A stretch of DNA of 64,000 nt from NCBI GenBank assembly GCA_030247885.1, contig JAPDRO010000030.1:124001-188000 (forward strand), given 5' to 3'. The notes beneath the pieces were generated by a model, which searched no databases, had not been told where the DNA came from, and was given only the letters and a program-made list of their open reading frames with translations. A program made the position numbers and the translations under genes. The first letter of the stretch is position 1. Every line of letters begins with the position of its first letter. This DNA is from Taxawa tesnikishii (nom. ined.). Lineage: Eukaryota > Ascomycota > Dothideomycetes > Dothideales. Below are positions 41,755-52,759 of the stretch, one piece after another.

Positions 41755-43350
41755 CTATAAGCTAAAATTAAAGCGCCTTATAAAACTAAAAGAGGAGGTA
41801 ATAATATAGCGTATATTAAACGAGAGTCTACGTAGCGTATTACTCTTATAGGAAAACGTATAAAATATAGTAGATAAACTACTAAGAAAGCGTAATAAGA
41901 AGCCTATTAGTAAGAACTAAGTTAATAACTTTATTAAGCGTACGCTTAAGTTATAAACGTAATAGAACCGTCCGTATAATTACTAGTAAGCTACCTACGA
42001 GGATCTAGTAGTTATTTAGTTTTAGTTTACGCTTATTTAGTTAATAAAGGTAATATATAATATCTTAAATAAGGATACTTATAACTTTAATAAATCTAGC
42101 TTTTTAATAGGTAAGATATTATCTTAGCTAGTTATTATAAGCTTAGAGAAACCTAGTAAATAAAAGAAACTATAGCCTAGTAATCGTAAGTAAGTTACCT
42201 TAATATAAGGTATTAGAGCTATAGGGCGCGTTATCTTACCCTTTATTATCTTTATAAGTAAGGTCTTTATCTTAACTTAGTTTAACGATTTACCTTATAA
42301 CTAGATTATTAAGGTCTCCTCTATTAGCTAGACTAATAATAAACTCGCGCTCGCATAGCTTAAGTACTTTAATACGTATATAAAGGCTTATATTATTAGG
42401 GTATATAAGCTACTTATTATTAATAGCTATAGGAGTTACTACTTAGTCGAATTCTAGGATTACTATAAGGAAAATAATATTATAATTCTTTATATACTTT
42501 TATATTCTTTATACTTATTATAGTTACTTAACGTTATTTACTACTTATTACTAAAGCGCCTATATAGCGACGAGATCTTAGCCTTAGTACGTAGTCGCGT
42601 TTACTATATTATAAAAGAAACCTTCTTAACTACCTTTAAAGTAACTTTTAAGAAGGTATTTATATAGAAAAATATCTACGTAAAGTTCCGAGGTACTAGG
42701 CTAGTCTTATATAACTTAGAAGCTATATTATTAAAGCTAAATATAAGGCTACGTATACTAACGTCGCTTATACTAAGTCTAGTTAAATAGGAGGCGAAAA
42801 TACTACGTAACGCTAGCGAAATAAAGGTATAGTTAACGCTAATTTAAAATTATATATAAAAATATTAAGAGTCTTTAGTAAGCTCTTTAAATAAGTAAGT
42901 TAAGTAACTAACTAAGGGCGCTTAGTAAATAGCGTATAAGATAGTATTAATACGCGAAGAAATAGCGCGTTTACGAGACGTAATTAAGGTAACTATAAAG
43001 CGTAAGAGTCGTAAAAGGTAATACGTATAAATAGAGGAGACTCTAATAGTAAGTAAGGTAGCTAATCTAGTTACTACTAAGGAGGGTAATAGTAGTAATA
43101 ATAGCGAAAAGGCTATAAAGAAAGTACGCGTAAAGTAGCGTTATAGTTATTATAGTAAGACTAAATATAACTCTCGTAACTATAAAGTAAAAATAGAAGA
43201 TATAGAAGATAGTAACGTTTTTAAATAATTATATATTATTCTATAGACTACTATAAAGTATTATAGTATTACGTAATATTACTACGTAAGCGTTTTAGTT
43301 TCGTAAGGTAGCCGACTTACTTAGGTAGCTAACTTACTTATAAAACACGT
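41755..43350 (+). mobile_element. Fot1/pogo-like transposon, family B, copy lacking its left end
   Basis: Colinear with 45,510-47,098 of the complete family B copy. The right terminus ends at 43,350, followed by TA. It keeps the less mutated form TTATAAAACACGT, which shows that the ancestral terminus began ACGTGTTTTATAAG. About 250 bp of the left end are missing, replaced by the truncated LTR element. The transposase reads on the plus strand with a K-N-x-V-N-N-F-I-K-R motif near 41,905 and a D-x-Y-N-F-(D)-x-x-x-F block near 42,075. RIP stops are frequent. Confidence 0.8.
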
Positions 43351-43352
43351 TA

Positions 43353-45249
43353 TAATTAATACCTTTTACTTATATTAGTAATTATAGTTAAGATAACTAC
43401 TTAACTTAATAAAAGAACTTTTAAATATAACTAATATTCGAGGTTTATTAAGAAGTATAAGGACAAGTTAAACTCTTAATATCTTAATAATTTAAACTTA
43501 AAAAGGTATTAAGTTAACTTTATAACTTTCTTCGAGTAATATTTCTCTATTATTAGTAAGAAAATAAATAAGTACTAAATACTATTAAAGAATACTTATA
43601 ATATAAACGAAAAGGACTTTCTTTTAAAAGAATTACTAAAGCTAAACGAATTTTTCTAAGAGACTTATAAGTATCTTAAAAGCTTCTTAAAGCTAGCTAA
43701 GATAAATTAAGAAAGTAAATTATAGTTATAGTAATAATATATATAAATAAAATAGCTTTACTTTTTCTCTTAATTTATAATAGTACTTTTAGCTTTATTT
43801 AAAACTTATAAGTCTATAACTTTAACTTTAATAAATACTAAGCTTAGTTTACTTCTTTACTAAGTAGCTAGACTTTTAATAAGATTAGTTTTAAGTAGCT
43901 AAAAGACTTATTTAATAAGAAAACTTAAGATAAAGTAAAGAGAAATTAGAGGCTATTATTTATTAATAGTTATAAATCTTATATAACTTTAAAGTTCCTT
44001 AAATAAGCTTAATAGTATAAGACTCTTATTACTATATATCCTCCTTATTTTATATATAGATTATAGCCTTTAAATATTAGTTACTTTACTCCTTTAGCTA
44101 CTTATTATAACTAGCTACTTAAATAATAAACTAGGCTCTTAAGAGGCTAAATAAAAATAACTAAAAGAGATTTTTTAAGTACTTTTATTTAGCTTAATAT
44201 AAGATCTTTATAAATAAGAATATTACTTTTAATTAAAGTAAAGCTAGCTTATTTCCCTTTAACTTTACTTTAATACTTAATAAGCTTAAGTTAAGGAACT
44301 AAAGAAAACTAAAACTTAGAAAATTAAGTAAAGAAATATTAAGTAGCTTTTCTACTTACTAGAACTTTCCTTTTAGTATAAGAAAGCTAAGAGTAATTAT
44401 TAATAAGATAGTAAATAAAAAGACTAAGAAAGTTATTAAGAGGCTTAGTAATAATTTCTAGAAGAATAAAATAAAGGCTACGCTTAGAAGACTTAGTAAG
44501 TAGTAAGTAATAAAAGCTTTAAAGTATAAGAAGAAAAAGAGAAAGTATAGTAAAAAGTTAATTAAGTAGTTTAAAATTAATAAAGGCTTTAAAGTAATTC
44601 TTTTTAGTCCTAATAAAGTAAGGACTACTCTTAAGCTTTAAGACTAGAAAAAGTAAGAAAAGAAATAAAAGAGAAAAATAAAGAGTAAAAGGCTTAAGAG
44701 AAAGCTATTAAGAAAGTTAAAAAGAAGTAAGAGGCTTAAAAGAAGCGTAATAATAAAGCTATAGCTTAAACTACTTATAAGGCCTTTAAGGCTTTAAAGA
44801 AGGCTTAAAGGAAAGTAAAAAAGTAGCTAGAAAGGCTTAGAAATAAATTAAGTTAAAAGTAAAGACTTAAAATAAAAGGCTAAAAAGAAGACTAAGGAAG
44901 TAATAAGTACTTATAAAGCCTATAGTTATAAAGGAACTTCTAAGTACTTTAAAGGTACTAAAATAGCTTAAGTTAAAGTTAGAGAAAACTATTTATATAC
45001 TAGCGTACTTATTAAAATAAAACTTATTAGGATAATTAAAGATTAATTTAGAAATATATAGCTTAAATCTTATTTTATATTAATTTATATAGCTAGTAAA
45101 ATTAGTTAATAAACCGAAGAATTAGTAAGCTTTATTTATTATATATAGTAAGTCTATATATATAGTAAGGAAGACTTTTATAGTAGCTTTAATTATTCCT
45201 ACTTAACTTAGTAACTAATAATACGTAAATCCTTATAATATATTAGTTA
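43353..45249 (+). mobile_element. Pogo/jerky-like transposon, distinct family, degraded
   Basis: Plus-strand translation recalls a jerky/pogo transposase. Near 43,590 lies the Y-N-(I/M)-D-E-K-x-F-L-L catalytic block. Near 44,030-44,100 comes a D-Y-S-L-Q-x-F/L block of the type that carries the R-L-Q-P-L-D-V motif, and at 44,500-44,900 a very Lys-rich tail. In this stretch CpG is also scarce, unlike family A and B copies, so it is probably older or mutated over more cycles. It lies exactly between two family B copies; its own ends are not clear. Confidence 0.6.
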
Positions 45250-45251
45250 TA

Positions 45252-47098
45252 ATATATTTTATAAGTAAGTTAGCTACTTAAGTAAGTTAGTTACCTTATA
45301 AAACTAAAATACCTACGTAGTAATATTACGTAATACCTTAATAACGTAACGTATAATATACTTATATTAAAGGAGATATATACCTTATTATCTCTAATAT
45401 TATATCTAAGTAAATTTAAAGTGAGAGACGCGCTATAATAGTATATATTATATTCTAATTAACGCTATAAAACTAACGCGTTAGACGGCGCTCTCGACGT
45501 AACTATAAGCCGAAATTAAAGCGCCTTATAAAACTAGAAGAAGAGGTAATAATATAGCGTATATTAGACGAGAGTCTACGTAGTATACTACCCTTAAAGG
45601 GAAACGTACGAGATATAGCGGATAAACTACTAAGAGAGTATAATAGGAAGCCTATTAGTAAGAACTAAGTTAATAACTTTATTAAGTATATACTTAAGTT
45701 ATAAATATAATAAAGCTATTCGTACGATTACTAATAAGCTACTTATAAGGATTTAGTAGTTATTTAGTCTTAGTTTATATATATTTAGTTAATAAAGGTA
45801 AAGTATAATATCTTAAATAAGGATACTTATAACTTTAATAAATTTAGCTTTTTAATAAGTAAGATATCGTCTTAGCTAGTTATTATAAGCTTAAAGAAAC
45901 TTAGTAAATAAAAGAAACTATAGCTTAGTAATTATAAGTAAGTTATCTTAATATAAGGTATTAGAGCTATAGGGCGCGTTATCTTACCCTTTATTATCTT
46001 TATAAGTAAGGTCTTTATCTTAACTTAGTTTAATAATTTACTTTATAACTAAATTATTAAGGTCTCCTCTACTAGTTAGACTAATAATAAGCTTACGCTT
46101 ACGTAACTTAAGTACTTTAATATATATATAAAGGCTTATACTATTAGAGTATATAGGCTACTTATTATTAATAGTTATAAGAGTTACTACTTAGTCGAAT
46201 TTTAAGATTATTATAAGGAGAATAATATTATAATTTTCTATATACCTTTATATTCCTTATACTTACTATAGCTACTTAATATCGTCTACTACTTGCTACT
46301 AAAGCGCCTATATAGTAACGAGATCTTAGCCTTAGTACGTAGTTACGTTTACTATATTATAAAAGAAACCTTCTTAATTACCTTTAAAGTAACTTTTAAA
46401 AAGGTATTTATATAGAAAAATATCTACGTAAAGTTCCGAGGTACTAGGCTAGTCTTATATAACTTAGAAGCTATATTATTAAAGCTAAATATAAGGCTAC
46501 GTATACTAACGTCGCTTATACTAAGTCTAGTTAAATAGGAGGCGAAAATACTACGTAACGCTAGCGAAATAAAGGTATAGTTAACGCTAATTTAAAATTA
46601 TATATAAAAATATTAAGGGTCTTTAGTAAGCTCTTTAAATAAGTAAGTTAAGTAACTAACTAAGGGTACTTAGTAAATAGTATATAAGATAGTATTAATA
46701 CGTAAAGAAATAGCGCGTTTATAAGATATAATTAAGGTAGCTATAAAGCGTAAGAGCTATAAAAAGTAATACGTATAAATAGAAGAGACTTTAATAGTAA
46801 GTAAGATAGCTAATTTAGTTACTACTAAGGAGGGTAATAGTAGTAATAATAGCGAGAAGACTACGAAGAAAGTACGTATAAAGTAGCGTTATAATTACTA
46901 TAATAAGACTAAGTATAACTCTTATACTTATAAAGTAAAAATAAAAGATATAGAAGATAGTAATGTTTCTAAATAATTATATACTATTTTATAAACTACT
47001 ATAAAGTATTATAGTATTACGTAATGTTACTACGTAGGTATTTTAGTTTTATAAGGTAACTAACTTACTTAAGTAGCTAACTTACTTATAAAATATAT
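45252..47098 (+). mobile_element. Fot1/pogo-like transposon, family B, complete copy
   Basis: 1,847 bp flanked by TA on both sides, with inverted termini about 100 bp long that include TATTTTATAAGTAAGTTAGC and the ACGTAGTAATATTACGTAAT block. The transposase reads on the plus strand in the usual Fot1 order: HTH region near 45,530-45,660, a K-N-x-V-N-N-F-I-K motif near 45,660-45,690, and a D-T-Y-N-F-(D/N)-x-x-x-F block near 45,825. Frequent RIP-type TAG and TAA codons make it inactive. Confidence 0.85.
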
Positions 47099-47950
47099 TA
47101 TAGTAAAATTATAGTAAAATTATATAATAAAGTAGTAGCCCTTACTATATAGCCTTTTATTAAAGTAACTTATAAAGAACTTTACTTTATTAAACTTACT
47201 TAAAGCTTATATAACAATAAATTCTTAAAGTAATAATTAAAAGTCCTTACTTACTTTCTTTTTTCTTTCTTTTTACTTACTTACTATTTCTTTTCTTTAT
47301 TATTTTAGTAGTTTATACGTAATTTTAAGCCTTTAAAAAAGTTATACTAAGGATTATAAAAATAACTTATAAGTATAAGGTATTATATAGTATAATTTTC
47401 TTAAGTTTAAAGCTCTTAATTTAAGGCCTTTACTTTTACTTAAGATCTATAAAAGTAATAGTAAAGTAATATTCTAATTAGGACTCTTTAGACTTTATTA
47501 ATAAATTATAAGTTATTATTACTATAAAACTATAAGAGTTATTTAGATAGAAATATAATATTCTTTTAAAATAAGTTATTATATTTCTAACCTTAAAAGT
47601 TTAGTATAATTTCTACTTATAAGTAACTTAAGAAGTAGTTAACTATATTAAAGATAAACTAGTTACTAGACTTAGTAACTAATAAGATTAAACTTAAGAA
47701 GTTAAACTTAATTAAATTTAGTAGTTATTTTTCTCTAATTAATAATAACTTAGTTAATAGTTATAAAGTAGTAAATATCTAATATATTAAATAACTTTTA
47801 TAGTACTAGATAATATCCTTTTATTTAGTAAGTTATTAGTATAGTTTAATAACTTTATTAAGAATTATATATATAAAAAATAACTATATATTTTATATAA
47901 GAACTTAAACTTATCTAGTACCTTTAATAAGTATATACTAATTATATTTC
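47099..47950. other. Unassigned AT-rich sequence bordering gene island 1
   Basis: About 850 bp, poor in CpG as well as CpA and TpG, with no recognisable element ends or coding trace. The change to normal base composition at about 47,950 is abrupt. Confidence 0.45.
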
Positions 47951-48442
47951 TGATACTAACAGATTGTCGTCCTACAAATACATCAGCATGACCCGCCTCT
48001 ATCCAGGTTGTTCCAATGAGGTGCCTAAGGTCTGATTCCAGTTGCTTCTATGACAACGAAAGCAGGCTTGCCATCTGCAACAACGGTCGACATTACTAGC
48101 ATCATCATTAACGGCTTCTTTGGGAAGACGAGCTCCCTCATGAGAATACATCTTATTCATCAACACATCCCAATCCCGTATCCATCCAAATTGCAATTCG
48201 AAATAGTATCGGACAAGAAAGACAGATATGGAGGATAATGAGAGGCTTGGACGGCCACCGCATAGAGGATAATGCATGTGACTGACCATTACGGTCGACA
48301 TCCACGCCCATCGCGCGCAGGACCTATGGTTCTCTGCTCCAGAGGGAAGGGATATGTTGCGACACGAAAACACGCGTTCTACTGTCCGAAGACTTCACTG
48401 CGAGGACTGTAGCTATTGAAGCGACTGAGCATAACGAAGCCT
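47951..48442. other. GC-balanced sequence without a supported gene
   Basis: Base composition is normal here. Short open frames exist on both strands (124 codons on minus at 47,999-48,373; 62 codons on plus at 48,050-48,238), but neither translation resembles a family I know. It includes two copies of CGGTCGACAT (about 48,086 and 48,292). It may be the 3' flank of the neighbouring reductase or the remnant of a lost gene. Confidence 0.4.
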
Positions 48443-49596
48443 CTATAGCATTGCTACTAGCTTGACTTTTGCAGCGCCATCCTGCATGGACTTCAAGCCG
48501 TCGGGAATGTGCCCTAATCCTTGCATAACTTCGAATTCAAGAGGCGCAATTTGTTTGCTCTCGAGCCATTGGTTAAGGTTTCGCCAAAGCCATGCCCCGA
48601 TCTCTTTGCCACGCTGCGATGGGTTCCCTTTCATGTCTGTGCCTCTTAAAATGCCAGAGTATACCGATGAGTAATCTACAGATTCTAGTAGTTCTCCGGG
48701 ATAGGCGATAGCAGTAGTGATTTTTCGCGGACTAGACGAAGAAAGGCACTGCATAGCTTTCTGAGTAGTGCCCGTGGAAACCACAGCATCGAATGCATAG
48801 CCAATGTCGGGATGTGCGCGGCAGATTCTCGACACGAGCTCTGGTTCATCGTCGCTATAGACATGGTCGGCTCCGTATGCTCGAGCGCGGTTCGTCGTTC
48901 TGCTTGAACTAGTGACCGCTATAACTGAGTAACCGGATAGCTTAGCAAGCTGTACTGCAAGTGAGCCGACACTACCATTTGCACCCTGTTCAAAGTAAGC
49001 TAGGAACTTGTCGGAGTCTTTGTTAGGCCTACCCAAATCAACACTGGTAATGCACCATCGTGTTGCACAGAAAGTCCGAGGTTATAGTAGAGTGCGCATG
49101 CTGCTGTCATTAGGCAAAAGGGCAGCGTGGATGCTGATTCAAACGTGATGCTTTGGGGAATCTGCCACTCGTTCATTAACTCAAGGATGGCATAAGAACA
49201 GCGGCCTCAAGTATACCATAGTCGCATGGTCCTCATTCACGAGTGCGTGCGTCTGGAAAGAGCAGCCATCGCTCCACGCGACGACGCCAGGAGCCATGAT
49301 CCTGTCCCCGGCCTTGTACACCTTGGATGAGCCTGCATCCACGACCTCGCCGGCAATATCCAGCCCGAACACTAGAATGATTAATGATGAAACACCAGCG
49401 GCCGGGGTGACGAACCATGAGGGTACGAAGGGATAAGTAGCTTCTTTGCAATCCTCTTCCAGTCTAGGTGGTTGAGCGAAGTCGCGCAAACGCGGACTTG
49501 TACTTGGCCATCTTGCGGCTTGTTCGGTTGGTACTGTTGCACCTCCAAATCTTGTAGCGACGCAGACTCCGATGTCAGAACAAGCCTTTGAGGCAT
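48443..49596 (-). CDS. MDR-family oxidoreductase (enoyl/quinone reductase type)
   Basis: A medium-chain dehydrogenase/reductase of about 335 residues, a normal length for the family. I infer four exons: 49,596-49,416, 49,371-49,217, 49,161-49,033 and 48,985-48,443. The introns are 44-55 nt with GT...AG ends, and phases agree at every junction. The ATG at 49,596 is the first in frame after an upstream stop. Residues 1-150 form the GroES-like domain, with S-L-N-H-L-D-W-K near residue 50, F-G-L-D-I-A-G-E-V-V near 63 and K-A-G-D-R near 80. The Rossmann fold starts with G-A-N-G-S-V-G-S at about residue 156. No cysteine or histidine zinc ligands are evident in the GroES part, pointing to the zinc-free quinone oxidoreductase or trans-enoyl reductase branch using NADPH. 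It is divergent from an EthD gene 313 bp away, an arrangement typical of secondary-metabolite loci. The exact substrate is unknown. The acceptor of intron 2 could lie 6 nt earlier (TGG-CAG), adding two residues. Confidence 0.85.
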
Positions 49597-49909
49597 CTTG
49601 TCAACTGCAGTGAACTCGACCAAGGTACTACTGGTCGATGTGCGGTGGAGGAGTCTTTACATGATGAGGTTGGATGCCGATTTTGGTGCTCGCACTTTCT
49701 ATCGCCCGAGGGCCGTTCCGATGTCCCCTCCACTTTCCAGTCGTTCGGGAACCCCAAAATCTTGGCGATGCGGTACCGATGTGGAGTTTCGGCAACGAGC
49801 AGCGGCGGGATCTGTGGAGGAGAAATAAACACGGAACACCTATGTATATAGGTAATACGTGGGTGTGAGATGTGACTACAGTTTGGAAACTCTCCAGAAC
49901 GACTGTACA
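49597..49909. promoter_or_regulatory. Shared divergent promoter region
   Basis: 313 bp separate the start codons of the minus-strand reductase and the plus-strand EthD gene, so both must be driven from here. A TATATA sequence at 49,845-49,850, about 60 bp before the EthD ATG, could be its TATA box. No specific factor site can be named with confidence. Confidence 0.5.
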
Positions 49910-50782
49910 ATGACCGCCAACGGTGAAGTTATCAAGCAAATTGCTTGCGGTCGCCGCAAGCCGAACATGACTCGCAAGGAGTATTTCGACTATCGATTTC
50001 AGATACATGGTTCGATATCGGACGCGCCGAAGGACCCTATGGAAAAACCTTTGTATGTTCCGTCGTCGCCTTAGCACTAACTATTGCAATTGACTGTGCA
50101 ATAGCAAGTATATCCAGACTCAAATATCCGACGCGGCATTTGGTAAACGACGTAATGGACCCCTCAACGCTAACCATCAGTGGTTCGGTCGCGACGATGT
50201 CACAGAGCTTTTTTCAAGGACGTCAATCACCTAAAGACCACGTTCGCCTCCGAATACGTCAAGACGAAGGTCGGTCCGGATGGTCCCTTTTTCGCGGACT
50301 TTGAAACAACGATGGTATTGCTGGCGCAAGAAAAGGTTTTGGATTTGCAGACGAGAGCGTCAACGGAACGTGCCGCAAATGAAGACATCCACGACAACCT
50401 CGTGGCGATGTACTTTGTCTCAACTCCAACAAATGAGCGGGAAGGCAATGAGCTAAGCCAAGCGGCATCCCCTATCATGATCGAGGAGCTGAATCGGTAT
50501 GCATCGCAAGATGCCGTCGGGTTGAACGTCAACATTGGGATGCTCTCGAGCCAGTTTGACTTAAACTCCTATTTCGGAGGATCCGACATGCCCCAGTTTG
50601 CTCTAGTGTACAAGATCTTCATGAGAAGTGTAAGCTCGGTAGCGGCCATCAGGAAAGCGCAGAAGGCCTTCGAAACACGGCTAGCAGACAAAGTAGACGC
50701 CCCCGAGTCTTTCATTGTATTTGGAAAGGAAGCGCTAGTACTCGATGTTGACCGGGACATACAGGCAAGCTTGAGGCCGTAA
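49910..50782 (+). pseudogene. EthD-domain protein gene, one apparent frameshift
   Basis: Exon 1 (49,910-50,052) starts at ATG and encodes a typical EthD N-terminus: I-K-Q-I-A-C-G-R-R-K-P-x-M-T-R-x-E-Y-F-D-Y, then I-H-G. A 52-nt GT...AG intron with a CTAAC branch site follows (50,053-50,104). Exon 2 continues K-Y-I-Q-T-Q and N-A-N-H-x-W-F-G-R-D-D-V-T-E-L-F. At the six-T run 50,209-50,214 the conserved frame shifts by one base: the next family block (F-K-D-V-N-H-L, then V-G-P-D-G) is in another frame, which stays open to the stop at 50,780-50,782. The unshifted frame stops at 50,232. One missing T explains this, either as pseudogenisation or as a homopolymer error in the assembly. EthD-like proteins act as dehydratases, oxygenases or cyclase-like enzymes in polyketide and anthraquinone pathways; the specific role here is inferred only from the neighbouring reductase. 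The second half (residues about 150-270) looks like a repeated, more diverged EthD-like half. Confidence 0.78.
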
Positions 50783-51232
50783 CCAAATGCTCGACTCTAG
50801 TGTTTGCTAACTTAAGATATTAGTTCGACCTTACTCGTCAGCCAAAATTCGACGAGTTAGGCTAACGATTAGTATAAGAAGAGCCAAGACTTTTCGAGAT
50901 TTAATATAGCCCCGCGCGTATCAGAAAGCATACTACTATCTTCTTGAATATAATCTATCCTCATAGCGTTAATAAACCCTAACCCTAAGAATGTATAGGA
51001 TAAGGGCGTCTTGGATCCGACCATACGGTTGAGCTTACACTCAACATCAGTGTACACGCAAGAGTGAGCCTGGAAACGCTAAACCCTGAGACACGGGAAA
51101 ACAGGACAATCAGACGATCCGGGGCAAGATAGTAGACTTCGCCATCGTTCTCTAGCCGAACGAAAAGCTGTCGTCTGCTTTGCGGCAAATCCGCAGAAGT
51201 CCGGATAGCGGTACTCGAAGCTTGAACCATAC
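50783..51232. other. Intergenic, partly RIP-like, with a telomere-like motif
   Basis: No gene is supported in these 450 bp. Around 50,810-50,990 the composition drifts towards AT and CpA-poor, as if RIP had leaked in. An inverted pair ACTCGTC...GACGAGT lies at about 50,831-50,856. Two units of the telomeric motif CCCTAA occur in tandem at 50,977-50,988. The N-terminal lobe expected for the kinase downstream is not found here. Confidence 0.5.
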
Positions 51233-52219
51233 ATGAAATGGTCTGTCGTAGATCTGCATATCGGGAACATGACGTTCACCATGCCGTCGCTGGACTTGTT
51301 GTCGGAAGAAGCGCTCCTTCAGGAGCTTGGCTGTCCCAGGACCAGTCCAGTCATTCGATCACACGGCAGGGCGCTGGAGCCGGGGATGCCAGCATACCTC
51401 GTCTGCTCCACATCCTTTCCGGTAGACAAGTTATGTCTCCAAAACCTTACCAAGCTCATCGACTTCGGGGAATTGTTTCTGCCCAGCAACAAACCTCACA
51501 CTCTGCACACTCCTCTGGCACTACGCGCTCCGGAGGTGCTCTTCGAAGATGAGTGGGATCATCGAGTGGACCTCTGGAGCATGGGCTGCATGGTAGGCTG
51601 CGTCGAACATGCACAGGCAAACACGCATCTCACAGAGAGCTACAGATGTTCGAACTGGTGGTTGAGAACCCCTGTGATAGCTTCGTGATGGACAAGGAGC
51701 GTGTCGTTAGGCAGATGATAGGGTCAATAGGCCGGTTGTCGGGAATATGGCAGCGCAAGTGGGCTGTGATGCACCAAGAAGGTCAGTACAATCTCTTTGA
51801 GTGTAGTCCTCCGCAAACACAGATATGGGAGTTAGACATGAGAATTCCGATGCACATACAGGAGTGCTAAGATATTTAGAACTCGTGAGGGGAAAGAAGT
51901 ACAGCCTTCAGCAGTGGCTGGAAGAGACATACTCTGATGACGACAAGGCTATAAACTTCAGGCAGGAAAACATTGCCAAGCTGGGGAGCTACTCATGAGA
52001 TTGCTGCGCTCCTGTCCCTCTCTGCGTTCAGCAGCAGCAGACATCCTTAGTGACGAGTGGTTTGATAAGGTCCGGCAAATTGACTGTAGAACAACGTGTG
52101 CAATAAACCATCACCATCGCCTCAATCAATGGCTACACAAAAGTCGTTGCAATGTTCATGTTCGTGGTAGTTTCCAACTCCTGCATCGCTCGCTTGAGAT
52201 GCATGCTATCATAGTTTGA
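51233..52219 (+). pseudogene. SRPK-like protein kinase, 5'-truncated and frameshifted
   Basis: This is the C-terminal part of a fungal SRPK-type Ser/Thr kinase. It begins near the catalytic loop (V-V-D-L-H-I-G-N at about 51,248-51,274), followed by the P-S-L-D-L-L-S-E-E-A insert region, L-I-D-F-G-E (the DFG motif, about 51,450), R-A-P-E (APE motif, about 51,525) and D-H-R-V-D-L-W-S-M-G-C. Inferred introns are 51,593-51,645 (53 nt) and, less surely, 51,782-51,879. The S-L-Q-Q-W-L-E-E-T-Y block follows at about 51,903. At the four-G run 51,983-51,986 the frame shifts by one base: I-A-K-L-G is followed in frame only by a stop at 51,996, while the conserved continuation (L-R-S-C-P-S-L-R-S-A-A-A-D-I-L-S-D-E-W-F) is in another frame from 51,995. 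The N-lobe with glycine loop and VAIK lysine is absent upstream, where a stop (51,206) closes the frame. A dead remnant is likely. Confidence 0.75.
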
Positions 52220-52759
52220 GAACGCGCTCTAGCCAACGCTTTGTGTATGGTCATATCTGGATCAGGGAATAGCACTACCCTCGGACACATAGCGTCAATA
52301 GTGCCTAGCTCGAAGTCGTCGAAGACATAGGGATTTTCCAGTGCGACTGGCACTAGTAGCTTTGACGCCTTAGACTAAGAGCTAAGTCAACCGATGTAGT
52401 GGCGGATGAACGACTAGACGTTTCAAGGGCTATCGGTAGTCGCTTTTACTAATAGCTACTTAGTAATACTGCCGCTTTGGAACTTGTACGCCGCCTTACA
52501 AGTTTGCTTATAGCTTCGTAATACTACTATGTACTCAACCTCGCTTACGAGTACTTCGTATGTTAGCTACTACTACAATAGAGGAGGAGTATATAGTGAA
52601 ACAAACCTATATCGGCCGGGGTGTAGCACGTTCCTATAGCTTACTTTACGAACCGTTCTCAACTTCCGCAAGTAATTACGTACCCTTAGACGGCTTAGGT
52701 TAATAAATAGCGTAAGTATATGCTCCTCGATTGGTATTGTTATTAATGCTAATACTCTA
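52220..52759. other. Transition from gene island to RIP region
   Basis: About 540 bp without a supported gene. A 65-codon minus-strand frame (52,156-52,353) has no ATG start and no family similarity that I can see. CpA and TpG become gradually scarcer from about 52,440 onward. This suggests that RIP spread outwards from the adjoining repeats into single-copy sequence. Confidence 0.5.

Noticed and set aside
47999-48373. 124-codon minus-strand open frame downstream of the reductase
   Set aside because: No recognisable motif, overlaps an equally plausible plus-strand frame, and no intron or start context supports it.
49628-50077. 149-codon minus-strand open frame across the divergent promoter and EthD exon 1
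   Set aside because: Antisense to a clear EthD coding exon and to the promoter; a shadow frame.
50143-50217. An extra intron that would remove the EthD frameshift
   Set aside because: A GTAAAC donor and a TTTTTTCAAG acceptor exist, but the join is out of phase and would remove conserved N-A-N-H-x-W-F-G-R-D-D-V-T-E-L sequence.
50227-50535. Minus-strand open frame opposite EthD exon 2
   Set aside because: Antisense shadow of conserved EthD coding sequence.
52156-52353. 65-codon minus-strand frame after the kinase remnant
   Set aside because: Starts with GTG, partly overlaps the kinase tail on the other strand and has no recognisable motif.
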